A stretch of DNA of 64,000 nucleotides, from NCBI GenBank assembly GCA_947247005.1, contig OX365949.1:4412001-4476000 (forward strand), read 5' to 3'. This document shows, piece by piece, positions 1 to 11,048 of the stretch. How positions within the stretch are numbered: position 1 is the stretch's first letter; every line of letters starts with the position of its first letter. The notes under the pieces were generated by a model that did no database searches, was not told the origin of the DNA, and was given only the letters and a program-made list of their open reading frames with translations. This DNA comes from Spisula solida. Taxonomy: Eukaryota; Mollusca; Bivalvia; Venerida; Mactridae. A program made the translations under genes and the position numbers.

Positions 1-90
1 CCAAAAACTAAAGTGACTATACCTCTGCTGGGGGCCTCGCCCATATGGATTTCCGGTGGCGAGGATAAATAAAAGCAAATAAAAAAATCA
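1..90 (+). repeat. 3' end of a SINE-like repeat
   Basis: The run ending GGCGAGGATAAATAAAAGCA near 60-80, preceded by a GGGGGCCTCGCCCATAT-type stretch, matches the 3' end of the longer SINE-like copy at 39395-39705. Only the tail is inside the window. Orientation is taken from the A-rich end. Confidence 0.5.
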
Positions 91-99
91 AGGTGGTCT

Positions 100-840
100 T
101 AATGTTCCAAACATTAAATTAAAATGGAAAGCTTTGCTATTATGTCATGTACAAAAAATAAGTTTAGACATGCAAACGCAATGGGTATATTTCGCCAAGT
201 ACTTGATTGGATTGTGCACTTGCAGAATTTGTTCCTCCATTTGATAAGTCGTGCTTAAACGTTTTTAAAGATCATAACACTAAATCCAAATGTGGCCTTT
301 GCTGGCCTTCCCACTCGATTATTTTATGAGGTTCTCATCAATAGAAATGACGTGAATGTAAATTGCAAACGATTATTTCCTAATACTAGTAACTATGACA
401 ATGTTTTTCAAAACATTTTCTCAAGCTCCATTGATCCAAGGCATAGAAATATTTGTTCTAGATTAAGTCATGATGTGGTTTTTGTGAATTATTATCTTTA
501 TCTGAAAAAAATAAGCAAGAATACAAACTGTTATTTTTGCAATAATATTGAAAATGTGACCCATCTGTTTTTAGAATGTTCGTACTTGTTACCTTTGAAC
601 AAAATAGTTCTTCAATTTCTACAACTTATTAGTGAAAAGAGGGTGACTTTTTCTGAGAAGTAATTTTGTTTTCTTGACTTACCCCGTTTAGATAAACATA
701 TTTTGTATTCATGCTTAGTGATCTTATCAGTGTCCAGATTTGTTATCTGACAGGCTAGAAATTTGACCAAACACCACAAGGTTGTGCTATCCAAATTTAG
801 TATATTTTGAGCGTTTTTTATCGCTATTGAGATATAGAAT
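100..840 (+). pseudogene. LINE remnant: C-terminal zinc-knuckle end of a reverse transcriptase ORF
   Basis: An open stretch at 292-663 encodes the C-terminal region that follows the RT domain in many non-LTR retrotransposons. It contains CYFCNNIENVTHLFLECSYL, the C-x2-C...H-x4-C spacing of the zf-RVT domain. The same frame extends upstream of 292 but is interrupted by a stop near 268. No RT catalytic core is present, so this is a truncated, decayed copy on the plus strand. It resembles but is not identical to the C-terminus of the longer LINE at 59.9-63.6 kb (CPTCNKLEDEFHFIIECSLY). It is not a host gene. Confidence 0.65.
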
Positions 841-879
841 ATATGTTGATATGGAACGCCATAGCTGCCTTCTGTTGGT

Positions 880-1870
880 ACTAATCAGTTTGTTTTGTGC
901 ATTTATTAAGTTGTTCTATGCTACCATCATTATGTTATGAGTATTTGCCAAAGCGTTCGGTACTTAAGACATTTTGTCTTGTACAAACACCAGTTCTTTC
1001 TGTTCATTTGTCATTATGTTATATTACAATTACTAACTCGTTCTGTACAAACGACATTTTGGTATGTGCATGTACTGTTTCTTTCTGTGCAGTTGCCATT
1101 ATGTTATGTGTATTTAACAGGTTGTCCGGTGGATAAACTATGCTGTCCGGTGCATATGTCAATATGTTATGTGCATTTACCAATTCGTGATGTACTAAAA
1201 CAGTTTGTGATGTGCATACATCATTTCGTTATGTGTGTTGGTCATTATGTTGTGTGCATTAATCATGTTGCTCTGTGCATACATCATTTCGTTATGTGTG
1301 TTGGTCATTATGTTGTGTGCATTAATCATGTTGCTCTGTGCATACATCATTTCGTTGTGTGTGTTGGTCATTATGTTGTGTACATTACTCGTGTTGTTCT
1401 GTGCACACATCATTTCGTTATGTGCGTTTGTCATTATGTTGTGTGCATTAATCATGTTGTTCTGTGCATACATCATTTCGTTATGTGTGTTTGTAATTAT
1501 AATGTGTGCATTAATCATGTTGTTCTATGCATACATCATTTCGTTATGTGCGTTTGTCATTATGTTGTGTGCATTAATCATGTTGTTCTGTGCATACATC
1601 GTTTCGTTATGTGCGTTTGTCATTATGTTGTGTGCATTAATCATGTTGTTATGTACTACCGACAGTTTGTCATGTGCATACATCATTACGTTATGTGTGT
1701 TTGTCATTATATTGTGTGCACTTATCGTGTTGTTATGTAGTTACAACAGATTGTCGTGTGCGTACATCATTACACTTAGCATTTACTCAATTGTTATGTG
1801 TTAGCAACATGCTGTCTTGTGCTTACAACTTTTCGTTCTGTGCAAACATCGTTATGTAGAGTGCATACAT
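880..1870. repeat. Minisatellite with 21-bp monomers in a 63-bp higher-order unit
   Basis: The core (about 1205-1740) is built from 21-bp words of the type GTTNTGTGCATNNATCATNTN, three different words forming a 63-bp unit repeated about eight times. More diverged copies extend to about 880 and 1870. Because 63 is a multiple of 3 and the words lack stops, long open frames appear on both strands (for example 937-1740 plus and 1195-1518 minus). They encode periodic Cys/His/Val-rich or Asn/His/Met-rich peptides and I regard them as by-products. Confidence 0.9.
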
Positions 1871-2070
1871 CGTTATTATGTTCGGATAAATTATCTTGGG
1901 CATTAAAACGGGTAACACCGGTAAAGCGAAAATGTTTCCGCTCAATAACTTGAGTTAGGAATGTACGGGAGCACAGAGATGACATGGTCAATATTAAGTT
2001 GTGGGAACGACATATGAAAGGGAAGCAAATATGTTTTATCTGTAATTAATGTTTAAATGCTGCTGTTGTT
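1871..2070. other. Unassigned intergenic sequence
   Basis: Single-copy looking AT-rich DNA between two repeat arrays. No coding, RNA or repeat signal recognised. Confidence 0.4.
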
Positions 2071-2071
2071 T

Positions 2072-3616
2072 TATTAGCTCACCTGTCACAAAGTGACAGA
2101 GTGAGCTTTTGTGATCACTCTTCGTCCGTCGTCCGTCCGTCCGTCCGTGTCCGTCCGTCGTCCGTCCACAATTACTTGTGTAGACACTAGAGGTCACAGT
2201 TTTAGCTTAATCATTATGAAACTTGGTCACAATGATCATCTCAACAAAATCTAGGTCAAGTTCGATATTGGGTCATCCGGGGTCAAAAACTAGGTCACAA
2301 GGTAAAATCATAGAAAAACCTTGTGTAGTCACTAAAGGTCACAATTTTGGTCTAATCTTTATGAAACTTGGTCACGTTGATCATCTCAACAAAATCTAGG
2401 TCAAGTTCGATATTGGGTCATCCGGGGTCAAAAACTAGGTCACAAGGTCAGATAATAGAAAACCTTGTGTAGTCGCTAGAGGTCACAATTTTGGCTTAAT
2501 CTTTATGAAACTTGGTCACAATGATCATTTCAACAAAATCTAGGTCAAGTTTGATATTGGGTTATATGGGGTCAAAAACTAGGTCACAAGGTCAAATCAT
2601 AGAAAAATCTTGTGTAGTCAGTAGAGGTCACAATTTTGGTCTTATCTTTATGAAACTTGGTCACAATGATCATCTGAACAAAATCTAGGTCAAGTTTGAT
2701 ATTGGGTCATCCGGGGTCAAAAACTAGGTCACAAGGTCAAATGATAGAAAAACCTTGTGTAGTCACTAGAGGTCACAATTTTAATCTAATCTTTATGAAA
2801 CTTGGTCACAATGATCATATTAACACAATCTAGGTCAAGTTCTATATCGGGTCATCCGGGATCAAAAACAAGGTCACAAGGTCAAATATTAGAAAACCCT
2901 TGTGTAGTCGTTAGAGGTCACAATTTTGGCCCAATCATTATGAAACTCGGTCACAATGATCATCTCAACAAAATCTAGGTCAAGTTCGATATTGGGTCAT
3001 CCGGGGTCAAAGACTAGGTCACAAGGTCAAATCATGGAAAAACCTTGTGTAGTCACTAAAGGTCACAATTTTGACCTAATCTTTATGAAACTTGTACACA
3101 ATGATCATCTCAACAAAATCTAGGTCAAGTTTGATATTGGGTCATCCGGGGTCAAAAGCAAGGTCACAAGGTCAAATAATAGAAAAACCTTGTGTAGTCA
3201 CTAGAGGTCACACTTTTGGCCGAATATTTATGCAACTTGTTCACAATGATCACCTCAACATAATCTATGTCAAGTTCGATGTTGGGTCATACGGGGTTAA
3301 AAACTAGGTCACAAGGTCAAATAATTGAAAAACCTTGTGTAGTCACTAGAGGTCACAATTTTGGTCTAATCTTTATGAAACTTGGTCACAATGATCATCT
3401 CAAAAAAATCCAGGTCAAGTTCAATATTGGGTCATCCGGGGTCAAAAACTAGGTCACAAGGTCCAATCACTTCAATATGTCATATGGTCTAAATGTGATG
3501 TAAACTATAAAGCATAAGACAATATGAAAACCTTGTACATGCAATAGAGGCTACCATTAGGGGTGCATGAACTACTAGGACATGTGAGCGACCTATGGCC
3601 CTTTGGGCCCTCTTGT
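2072..3616 (+). repeat. Family A repeat: ~145-bp tandem array with flanking signature ends
   Basis: It starts with AGCTCACCTGTCACAAAGTG, followed by a (CCGTCCGT)n stretch. About nine units of 144-145 bp follow (the word TTGTGTAGTC recurs at 2321, 2465, 2610 and 2755), and it ends in GTGAGCGACCTATGGCCC and GGGCCCTCTTGT. Each unit carries AGGTCACAAGGTCA and further AGGTCA words. Shorter copies are at 9298-9700, 12925-13336, 33857-34125 and 35800-36580. Open frames inside it are incidental. Confidence 0.9.
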
Positions 3617-3635
3617 TTCTTCTTTCTGTTTTCAG

Positions 3636-3779
3636 GATGATCATGACCAACTGGATTCAGTAAGCTGTTGTCCTGGAAACGACCTGCCGAAATGTCCTGC
3701 CTCTATTGATTGTCCTTGTAATATTTCGTTCATATCCTGTTTGGAGACATTGTCCCATTCCATCCAACTATTTGGATAA
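3636..3779 (+). CDS. Possible terminal coding exon of an unknown gene (weak)
   Basis: A good acceptor (pyrimidine-rich tract ending TTTTCAG at 3635) precedes a 47-codon open frame beginning DDHDQLDSVSCCPGND, with six cysteines in the stretch, and ending in TAA. A GTAAGC at 3660 could alternatively make the first 24 nt a micro-exon. No family is recognised and no partner exon is visible in the repeat-filled DNA to the left, so this could be chance. Confidence 0.15.
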   Translation, partial: DDHDQLDSVSCCPGNDLPKCPASIDCPCNISFISCLETLSHSIQLFG

Positions 3780-4390
3780 TCTCAATTTTGAGAATCATTG
3801 CCTTGTTTTTCATCCATATTGTTGCATATTGTATTAATAGATACTGGATAGTTCTAGTTAATTATATATCTCAAAATGGTTTGCACTTATTATTAGTTTG
3901 AATGGACTTTGTGAGGTGCTTTTGGGAAGGGCATATTGTTCCTTTGTTCTTGTCAGAAGTGCTCCACATGTTTCCTTAATACACAACATTATTTTCACTT
4001 GTGTAAGGACGTTTCTTTTTCAAAACAAAATACAACTCTTTTTTGTGTGATTTTTAGTAGTATTTCCTTGGAAACATATGAATTTCTGGCCATTTCGAAA
4101 CTCCAATATCATATTAATTAACTAACATACACATCGTAAAATCTGCTTTTTGATCAAGGTTGACATTCAATACGTATTTGTTAAGCCACTGGGTCATGTA
4201 TTGTTCAAATATATATTTAGGATGTAGTGATTTATTTTCAGTTACTGTATTCCAGGATTAAGTGATTCGAGGATCAGTGATTCAAGGAACTTTTTTTATA
4301 TAGGACGACTGCATCATCATTCTATGTTTCAATCTTCTGTGATATTTTATTTTATTAAATTCAAAGAAGCAGGTTAATGTACAAAATGTT
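3780..4390. other. AT-rich intergenic DNA
   Basis: No gene, RNA or repeat pattern recognised apart from short T-rich and A-rich runs. Confidence 0.4.
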
Positions 4391-4394
4391 ATTT

Positions 4395-4860
4395 GCCCTG
4401 ATTTTCAGGGTAAGTCACTCTAACAAATTTACAAAACAGTCAAACAGAGTTTCCTCCCGTGATTTCAGGGGAAGTAATTCATGAACTGTGCAGAGTTATC
4501 GCCCCTGATTTTCCTGGGAAGTCACCCTTACCGGCTTAAAATAGGTCGGACAGAGTTGCCTACCTTGAATTCTAGGGAAGTTACTCGTGCCACGTGCATA
4601 GTTCTCTCCCCTGATTTTCAGGGGAAGTCACTAATTAAAACTTAATATAGGTCGGACAGAGTTGCCTCCCCTGAATTTAAGGGAAGTAACTCTTGCCCTG
4701 TGCTTAGTTCTCTTTCCTGGTTTTCAGGGGATGTCACTCTTACCGACTTACAATAGGTCGGACAGAAATGACTCCCATGAATTCCAGGGAAGTAACTCTT
4801 GTCATGTGCAAAGTTCTTCCCTGTTTTTCAGGGGAAGTCACTCTTACCGACTTAGTTTTT
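4395..4860. repeat. Tandem repeat, ~106-bp unit, about 4.4 copies
   Basis: The word ATAGGTCGGACAG recurs at 4541, 4647 and 4753 (106-bp spacing). Each unit also carries a GATTTTCAGGGGAAGTCACT-type and a TGAATTCCAGGGAAGTAACT-type word, so the unit is itself an ancient duplication. The open frame at 4662-5015 is a by-product. Confidence 0.8.
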
Positions 4861-5365
4861 GTGTGACAGGTAATAATACATACACTTTATCTAATAGCGT
4901 ACTTACAGAGAGAAAAATACGTCGTATCTGGCATGTTTGCGCTTTTTGCTGGGGAGAACCCCCAGTATTTGAATTACACACCAATTCTGAAGTCACTACG
5001 ATTTTAACCATGTAATTTCTCCACAACCAATTCATCCGAGCAAGAAACGAGTACCAGCAAATCTCAACAAATGTCGTAATTTTCAACCATTTTTAAGAAC
5101 AATTTAATTATTTTGATTTGTTTTTATTGTGTGATTTTATTTTTAAAAGTTTTTTTGATGATCAGTAAATGTATTTGTAAATTCCTAAGCGCTATAAAAT
5201 GACTAATGATTTTTGAGGGGTGACAAAATGTCACTGTTAAAAGCAAGCCGTTGAGCAGTCAAACTTTACACAATTCATGGTTTCTTAACGTTCAAGTAAC
5301 AGTTTAGTTAGCAATCTAACGCGTGCTTATTTTTCACTATTTATAATATTTTGCATTTGTTGATA
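4861..5365. other. AT-rich intergenic DNA
   Basis: No gene or repeat recognised in this stretch. Confidence 0.4.
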
Positions 5366-5790
5366 GTATTGATCCGCGTTTCATCCATCAGATCTGCAGC
5401 TAAATATTTTGGGTCTGTCGTTAGAACGACCCTTTTCCCAGCGCGGTTGCATACATTTTCCCCGCCGAAAGTCGAGACCATATCAGTTATTTGTGTTTCG
5501 TACCCATCTGATTTGTTAGTGCTATTCGCGTTCTATCCAGTTCGTATGCAGCTAGAGTTATGGAATAAGGAATTTTTAGATAAGTTTTTAGGTACTTTTT
5601 TCTTCATTTTCGTGTGCCCATGTTAAAAGTATTGATCGACGTTTGGTCCATAAAATTACCACAGATCATCAGCTAAATAGTTTGCGTCTGTTGTTAGAGC
5701 AACCCATTTCCGAGAGCTGCTGTGTATACAATTTTCCCGCCGAAAGTCGACACCATATCGCGTATTTGTGTTTCGACCCTATGTTGTATG
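5366..5790. repeat. Imperfect tandem duplication, ~263-bp spacing
   Basis: Two diverged copies of a segment, starting near 5371 and 5634, share GATC-GCGTTT, CAGCTAAATA, GTCTGT-GTTAGA and CCCGCCGAAAGTCGA words in the same order. The second copy lacks the first copy's tail. No coding content is recognised. Confidence 0.65.
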
Positions 5791-6620
5791 CAGTGTTGTT
5801 ATAGGCATGTTAGGCTGGCATCCATAGAATGAAGGTTTATTTTATGTTATATAGTGTTGATTTGTAAATGTAAGGGCGGCTTCCATAGAATATAGGTTTA
5901 TTCTATATTGTATGTAGTGTTGTTATAGGCATGATACGGCGGCATCCAAAGAATGCACGTTAATTCTAGTTTGTATATACTGTTAAAGGCATGTTAGGGC
6001 GGCATCCATACAATAAACTTACATTGTATGGATGCCACCTTAACATGTCAATAACAGTTCTATACACAACATATAATGAACCGATATTCTATGGATGCCG
6101 CCCTAACCTGTCTATCACAACACTTTATGCAGCAAAGAATTAAACACCATACACAATATAGAATAAATCTACATTCTATAGATGCCGCCCTAACATGTCC
6201 ACAAAAACACTATATACACAACATAGAATAAACATACATTCTATGGATGCACCCCTTGCATTCTATACCCTATACACAACATTATATTACACCTACATTC
6301 TATGGATGCTACCCTAACATGTCTATAACAACACTATAATATGCTAGAATCAAAAACAGAAACAGTATACGGATGTCACTCTATCATGTCTTAAGCAACA
6401 CTGTATATATTAGATACATTACACAGGTCTACATTCTGTGGATGGCGCTCTTGTATGTCTAAAACAACAATATATACATCATAGAATACATATACATTTT
6501 ATGGATGGTGTCCTTATATACATTTATAACATATGCATTCTATTGATGCCGCCCTAACATGTATATAAGAACGCTATATACGACGTAAAATACACCTACC
6601 TTGTATGTACTAGTATGTCA
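5790..6620. repeat. Satellite array that switches strand at ~6019
   Basis: Before about 6014 the units read GGCGGCATCCATAGAAT...TTATTCTATGTTGTAT. After about 6023 the same unit is in reverse complement (ATTCTATGGATGCCGCCCTAACATGT). The junction is a perfect 14-bp inverted repeat, 6001-6014 and 6023-6036, with an 8-bp spacer. Unit length is irregular, about 60-75 bp. Confidence 0.8.
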
Positions 6621-6840
6621 TCTCAACACTGCACAACTATTTGAAATCCTTCTACGGGCAATCTCGTATCACAAGCCACGCCTATAAAGCCTGAAAGGTG
6701 GGATTAAAACCTACGTTATACGGATCCCTTGGTTATATTGATGCTGCTTAGCGATGACCACCACAATGAGCAATCGTGAAAGCTCGGCCATTTCCGTTTG
6801 TCTCCGGTAAATAAACTATTGCATTGCATATATTCTATAA
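6621..6840. other. Intergenic DNA, no feature recognised
   Basis: No ORF, RNA or repeat signal that I can support. Confidence 0.35.
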
Positions 6841-6844
6841 GGCT

Positions 6845-7935
6845 ATATTCTGATGCATTTCTTTGACCAATCTATCTTATATATGGCATGAATGTTAACC
6901 TCTATGAGGCGTAGTGTCATGTTCAAACCCCAGGTTCCTATCGCAAAGGCCATGGTTACAGTTTGAGGTTAAATGAAAATTGAAGCTTGTCTGAACCATA
7001 ACTTTGTCGTGCATTGACTAATTTTTCTTATATTTGGTATGAATGTTAACCTCCATTAGGCGTAGTGTCATGCACAAACCCCAGGTTCCTATCGCAAAGG
7101 TCAAGGTCACAAGTGGAGGTAAAGTTGAAGCTTGTCCGAACCATAAATTTGTTATGCTTTGACCAATCTATCTTATATTTGGCATGAATGTTAACCTCCA
7201 TGAGGCGTAGTGTCATGCACAAACCCCAGGTTCCTATCGCAAAGGTCAAGGTCAAAGTTGGAGGTTAAACGAAAATTGAAGCTTGTCCAGACCATAACTT
7301 TGTCGTGCATTGACTAACTTTTCTTATATTTGGCATGAATGTTAACCTCTATGAGGCGGAGTGTCATGCCCTAACCTCAGGTTCCTATCGCAAAGGTCAA
7401 GGTAACAGGTCAAATTGAAGCTTGTCCGGACCATAACTTGTCATGCATTGTCAATCCTGCTTATATTTGGTATGAATGCTAACCTCCTTGAGACAAAGAG
7501 TCATGCCCAACCCACAGGTTCCTATTTCAAAGCTCAAGGTCACAGTTGGAGGTCAAAGATCAAGTTGAAGTTTGTCCAGACCATAAAATTGTCATGCATT
7601 GACCAATCTTGCTTATATTTTGTAGGAATGGTAACCTCCTTGAGACCAAGGGTCATGCCCAACCCACAGGTTCCTATTTCAAAGGTCACAGTTGGAGGTC
7701 AAAGATCAAGTTGAAGTTGGTCCACACCATAACTTTGTTATACATTTACCAATCTTGCTTATATTTTGTAGGAATGGTAACCTCCTTGAGACAAAGTGTC
7801 ATGCCCAACCCACAGGTTCCTATTTCAAAGGTCAAGGTCACAGTTGGAGGTCAAAGATCAAGTTGAAGTTTGTCCAAACCATAACTTTGTCATGCATTGA
7901 CCAATCTTGCTTATAATTGGTATGAATGTTAACCT
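6845..7935 (-). repeat. Family B repeat: ~145-bp tandem array
   Basis: About seven units. The word CAGGTTCCTAT recurs at 6931, 7082, 7227, 7378, 7515, 7667 and 7812 (137-152 bp apart). Each unit contains TTATATTTGGTATGAATGTT, CAAAGGTCAAGGTCACAG and CTTGTCC-GACCATAACTTTG words. The same family occupies 63680-64000. Open frames here (7046-7255 and others) are by-products of the repeat. Confidence 0.9.
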
Positions 7936-7939
7936 CTAT

Positions 7940-8190
7940 TAATCAGAGGAACAACTAATTTACTGGCTTTATCTTATTATATGAAGTTGTTTTTAAATGG
8001 CGTTTCGCATGCTTGAAGGGCGTATAATAAAGTGGTTCACCAGCTAAGCGGCTTGAATAAGACAGTTTGCACGCTTAGCCGCTTGAATAAGGTGGTTCGC
8101 GCGCTAAGCGCATAATATTGAATTTACCATCATCGTGCGCTTTAATTCAATGTTGATTAAATCTCCGGCTTTTGCATGATTTTATTGTGT
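7940..8190 (-). repeat. Family C repeat with an internal ~27-bp tandem (inverted copy at 27130-27420)
   Basis: The core has three or four units of the type GCTTGAATAAGGTGGTTCGC-GCGCTAA. The edges GGAACAACTAATTTACTGGC and GCGCTTTAATTCAATGTTGA recur in reverse complement at the ends of 27130-27420. It is probably a small mobile or satellite-like element; no TIR pair was established. Confidence 0.65.
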
Positions 8191-8204
8191 CGCCTGACAT
8201 AGAT

Positions 8205-8995
8205 ACTGGTCCAATATCGTAGATACAATTCGATAAACCCAGTTTTACGCTCGTAAACATGGGTACACATCCGTAAACTATGGTTCATGGTTGTTATCTT
8301 ATATTTAGGAGCCTGAACCTATGTTTATGAACTTCAACCAATGTTTTTGACCATAAACATAGGTTTACGGACGTGTACCTATGTTTATGAGCGTGAACTA
8401 TGGTTAACGACGTTGTCCTATGTTTTTGATCGAAAAACAGCTGAACTTGCATTTATGTTCGAAAATCTTAGTTTTTCAATCTATATTCCTAGTTTTTCGA
8501 GGGTGAACCATAGTTCACGTAATAATTGGACAAACGAAATACATGCCAGGCCCGTGAGCTATTCAAAAACATGGGTTAATGTTTGTAAACATAGATTCAC
8601 GTTCGTAAACATAGGTTAACGCTCGTAAACAAAGGTTAATGTCCGCAAACCCATGTTCATGCCATAAATTCATAGTTTATTTATTAATATTTGTTTTACG
8701 TTTGATAAACCAGGTTTCTCTACTGATTTGATCGTTATCCTATGTTGACGACCTTTAACCTATGTTTACGTTGGTAAACGGTTCACGTTCGTAAACCATA
8801 GTTCAAGAAATACAACCCATGTTTTGGACCGTATACATAGGAAACAAGAACCTATGCTTATGAGCAGGAACTATGGTTTACGACATTATCCTATGTTTTC
8901 TCTCGAAAATATAGGTTAACATTCGAAAAACCTGGTTTCACATTCGTAAAACCTAGCTAATCGACCGTAAAACCTAGAACATGGTTTAATGCAAT
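8205..8995. repeat. Degenerate ~22-bp satellite of GTAAACATAGG words in both orientations
   Basis: Variants of CGTAAACATAGGTT and of its complement AACCTATGTTTACG alternate every 20-25 bp over nearly 800 bp. The array is therefore rich in short inverted repeats. It is heavily diverged and has no coding content. Confidence 0.75.
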
Positions 8996-9297
8996 TATTG
9001 GACATTTGGCTTGCCATAAATGTTAACACAGAATGTTTCACTAGACTCAGAAAAGATCTGAACACACAGTAAGTCACTTACTAATTTCTGATCACAGTCT
9101 CATTTAAAGTGGTATGGTGCCTGATGTCCTGTGAATGACTGTCTATTTGTAGAATGTAATTCTCAGTGTAGCTTGATAGCACAAACAGCTGATAATGTTT
9201 ACTTGTTGTAAATCACATGCAGGTGCTGTCCTGGGATTCACTGGGTTGTTTATGTTGATCTTGATGATGTAAATATAAGTGGGTCCCTTACACATGA
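8996..9297. other. Intergenic DNA, no feature recognised
   Basis: No coding or repeat signal found in about 300 bp between two repeat blocks. Confidence 0.35.
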
Positions 9298-9700
9298 TAC
9301 AAGAGGGCCCTAGGTCGCTCACCTGTCATAGTAGAGCATCATGCCTGAGGTTTGACCTAGTGACCTAGATTTTGGCTTCAAGATGACCCAATTTCAAGAT
9401 TGACCTAGATTTTGTTGGGATGATCTTTGTGACAAAGTTTCAAAAAGATTAGGCTAAAATTGTGACCTCTAGTGACTATACAAGATTTTTCTATGATTTA
9501 ACATTGTGACCTAGTTTTTTAACCCAAATTAACCCATATTGATTTTGACCTAGATTTTCTTGAGATGATCATTGTGACAAAGTTTCATGACGATTAGGCT
9601 GATTAGGCCGAAATTGTGACCTATACCGGTAGTGTCTACACAAGCAAATTGTTGACTGACGAACGACAAACAAACAACAGATGAAGAGTGACAGTGGAGC
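9298..9700 (-). repeat. Family A repeat, short inverted copy
   Basis: It runs from ACAAGAGGGCCCTAGGTCGC to GAAGAGTGACAGTGGAGCTA, the reverse complement of the 2072-3616 copy. About two 145-bp units are retained, with TGACCT words. Confidence 0.85.
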
Positions 9701-10090
9701 TAATACAACAACAACAAAACTGTTTGCTTTAAATGATTTAATACAGTGTAGTGACTGTACTATTATAACTGACAGCTGATATTACAACATTACTGCAATC
9801 ATTATATATTTCATTTCTATACAAATGTATCTTTACTAGCATACACATAAACTATATATCTTATAACACAACATGAAATATAGGTAAATACGAAACAAAC
9901 TCCAGCTTTTTTTAACGTTTCGACTTTTAATAAGTCTTTACCCAGAATGCCATTTTAGAAAATGAAATAAACAAGGTCATGAGTATATGATGTCATAAAC
10001 AATGATCTTATTACACCAGAAATATTAACTCTGAATTACAGCATGATTCCTAAGCTTTTCACACAACATTTACATGACATATCGTCACCT
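9701..10090. other. Intergenic DNA, no feature recognised
   Basis: AT-rich sequence with no repeat or ORF that I can support. Confidence 0.35.
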
Positions 10091-10093
10091 TGG

Positions 10094-10146
10094 CGCAACA
10101 AGGTTGTATCTTACTATACTATATAATGAGATACAACCTTGTTGCG
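10094..10146. repeat. 18-bp perfect hairpin
   Basis: CGCAACAAGGTTGTATCT at 10094-10111 pairs with its exact complement at 10129-10146 across a 17-nt loop. It is probably a miniature fold-back remnant; the stem is short for a pre-miRNA. Confidence 0.7.
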
Positions 10147-10180
10147 TCAAAGGGACAATGTGTCAATAATTATTTATTTA

Positions 10181-11048
10181 TAGAGATGGGACCAAATACC
10201 AAAATCGATATTCCAATATTCGAAATTCATATTCGAATATATTCAAATATTCGGTTACCGATGTCAATGTATTCGTTCACTTTCTTATATATCCCTAATG
10301 AAGTTCCATTTCCATTCTTACGTGAAGTTACAGTATTTGTTAACTCGATATTGTTTTCTGAACCGTTGATATATACTTGACGAGGTTGTGACAGTAATAC
10401 AATTGTTTTTTTTGCAATATAAATCCTCTTGTTTCTTTTCCTGTTCAGCGTGTGATTAGATTTTTAATATGTTATTGTTGTGTTGTTATTCCTAGCAGAG
10501 ATGGTACAATCAGGTACGACTAAACTTGTGTAAATCGTTGTCATCATCCAGCATGTGTTTCGCACTGTTTGTGCATACAATGTGTTATCAATATAATTGA
10601 AATGTGTTCTCCATGATCATTAATGTTGGATCATTAAGTAAATAAAATTAAGAAGAAGGTTTTTATGTGACCCCATTAAGCCCGTAACAGGCCAATTAAG
10701 CTGAGCAATAGATCCATCACACCTTATTCAAAGTGCTATTCATTTAGTAGACAGGCGTCTAATCAACTCAAATACAGACGAAATGCAAGCGTTTTGGGTG
10801 GCTGAAATACAGTTGTATTATTTAACAAATCGATAAACGTGGCAACAAAATGTCTACTATGGACCTGATTAAATTACAAAAGTGTGGCCATTAACAGTGT
10901 TCAACTGGTACTACGAGAATAATTAAAGTGTTTCTATTTTTTCAGTGAAAATGACAGAAATCTGATTTTTTTCCTAATATTTGAATATAGAATTTGGATT
11001 CGAATTTCGTTCAGTTTCCGCATATTCGAATATTCGGTCCCATCTCCA
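10181..11048. mobile_element. hAT-type nonautonomous element with perfect 8-bp TSD
   Basis: The ends are TAGAGATGGGACCA and the inverted CGGTCCCATCTCCA, and both ends continue into AATATTCGAATAT-type words. The 868-bp element is flanked by identical TTTATTTA at 10173-10180 and 11049-11056. An 8-bp duplication and the GAGATGGGACC terminus point to the hAT superfamily. No transposase ORF is present. Confidence 0.85.

Noticed and set aside
937..1740. 267-codon open frame with Cys/His repeats
   Set aside because: Direct consequence of a stop-free 63-bp minisatellite; other frames and the opposite strand are equally open.
2072..3616. CRISPR-like regular spacing
   Set aside because: Units are contiguous ~145-bp tandem copies without unique spacers, in a eukaryotic genome.
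4662..5015. 117-codon open frame
   Set aside because: It spans the 106-bp tandem repeat; no domain or splice context.
10094..10146. microRNA precursor
   Set aside because: 18-bp stem with a 17-nt loop is too short, and no partner features were seen.
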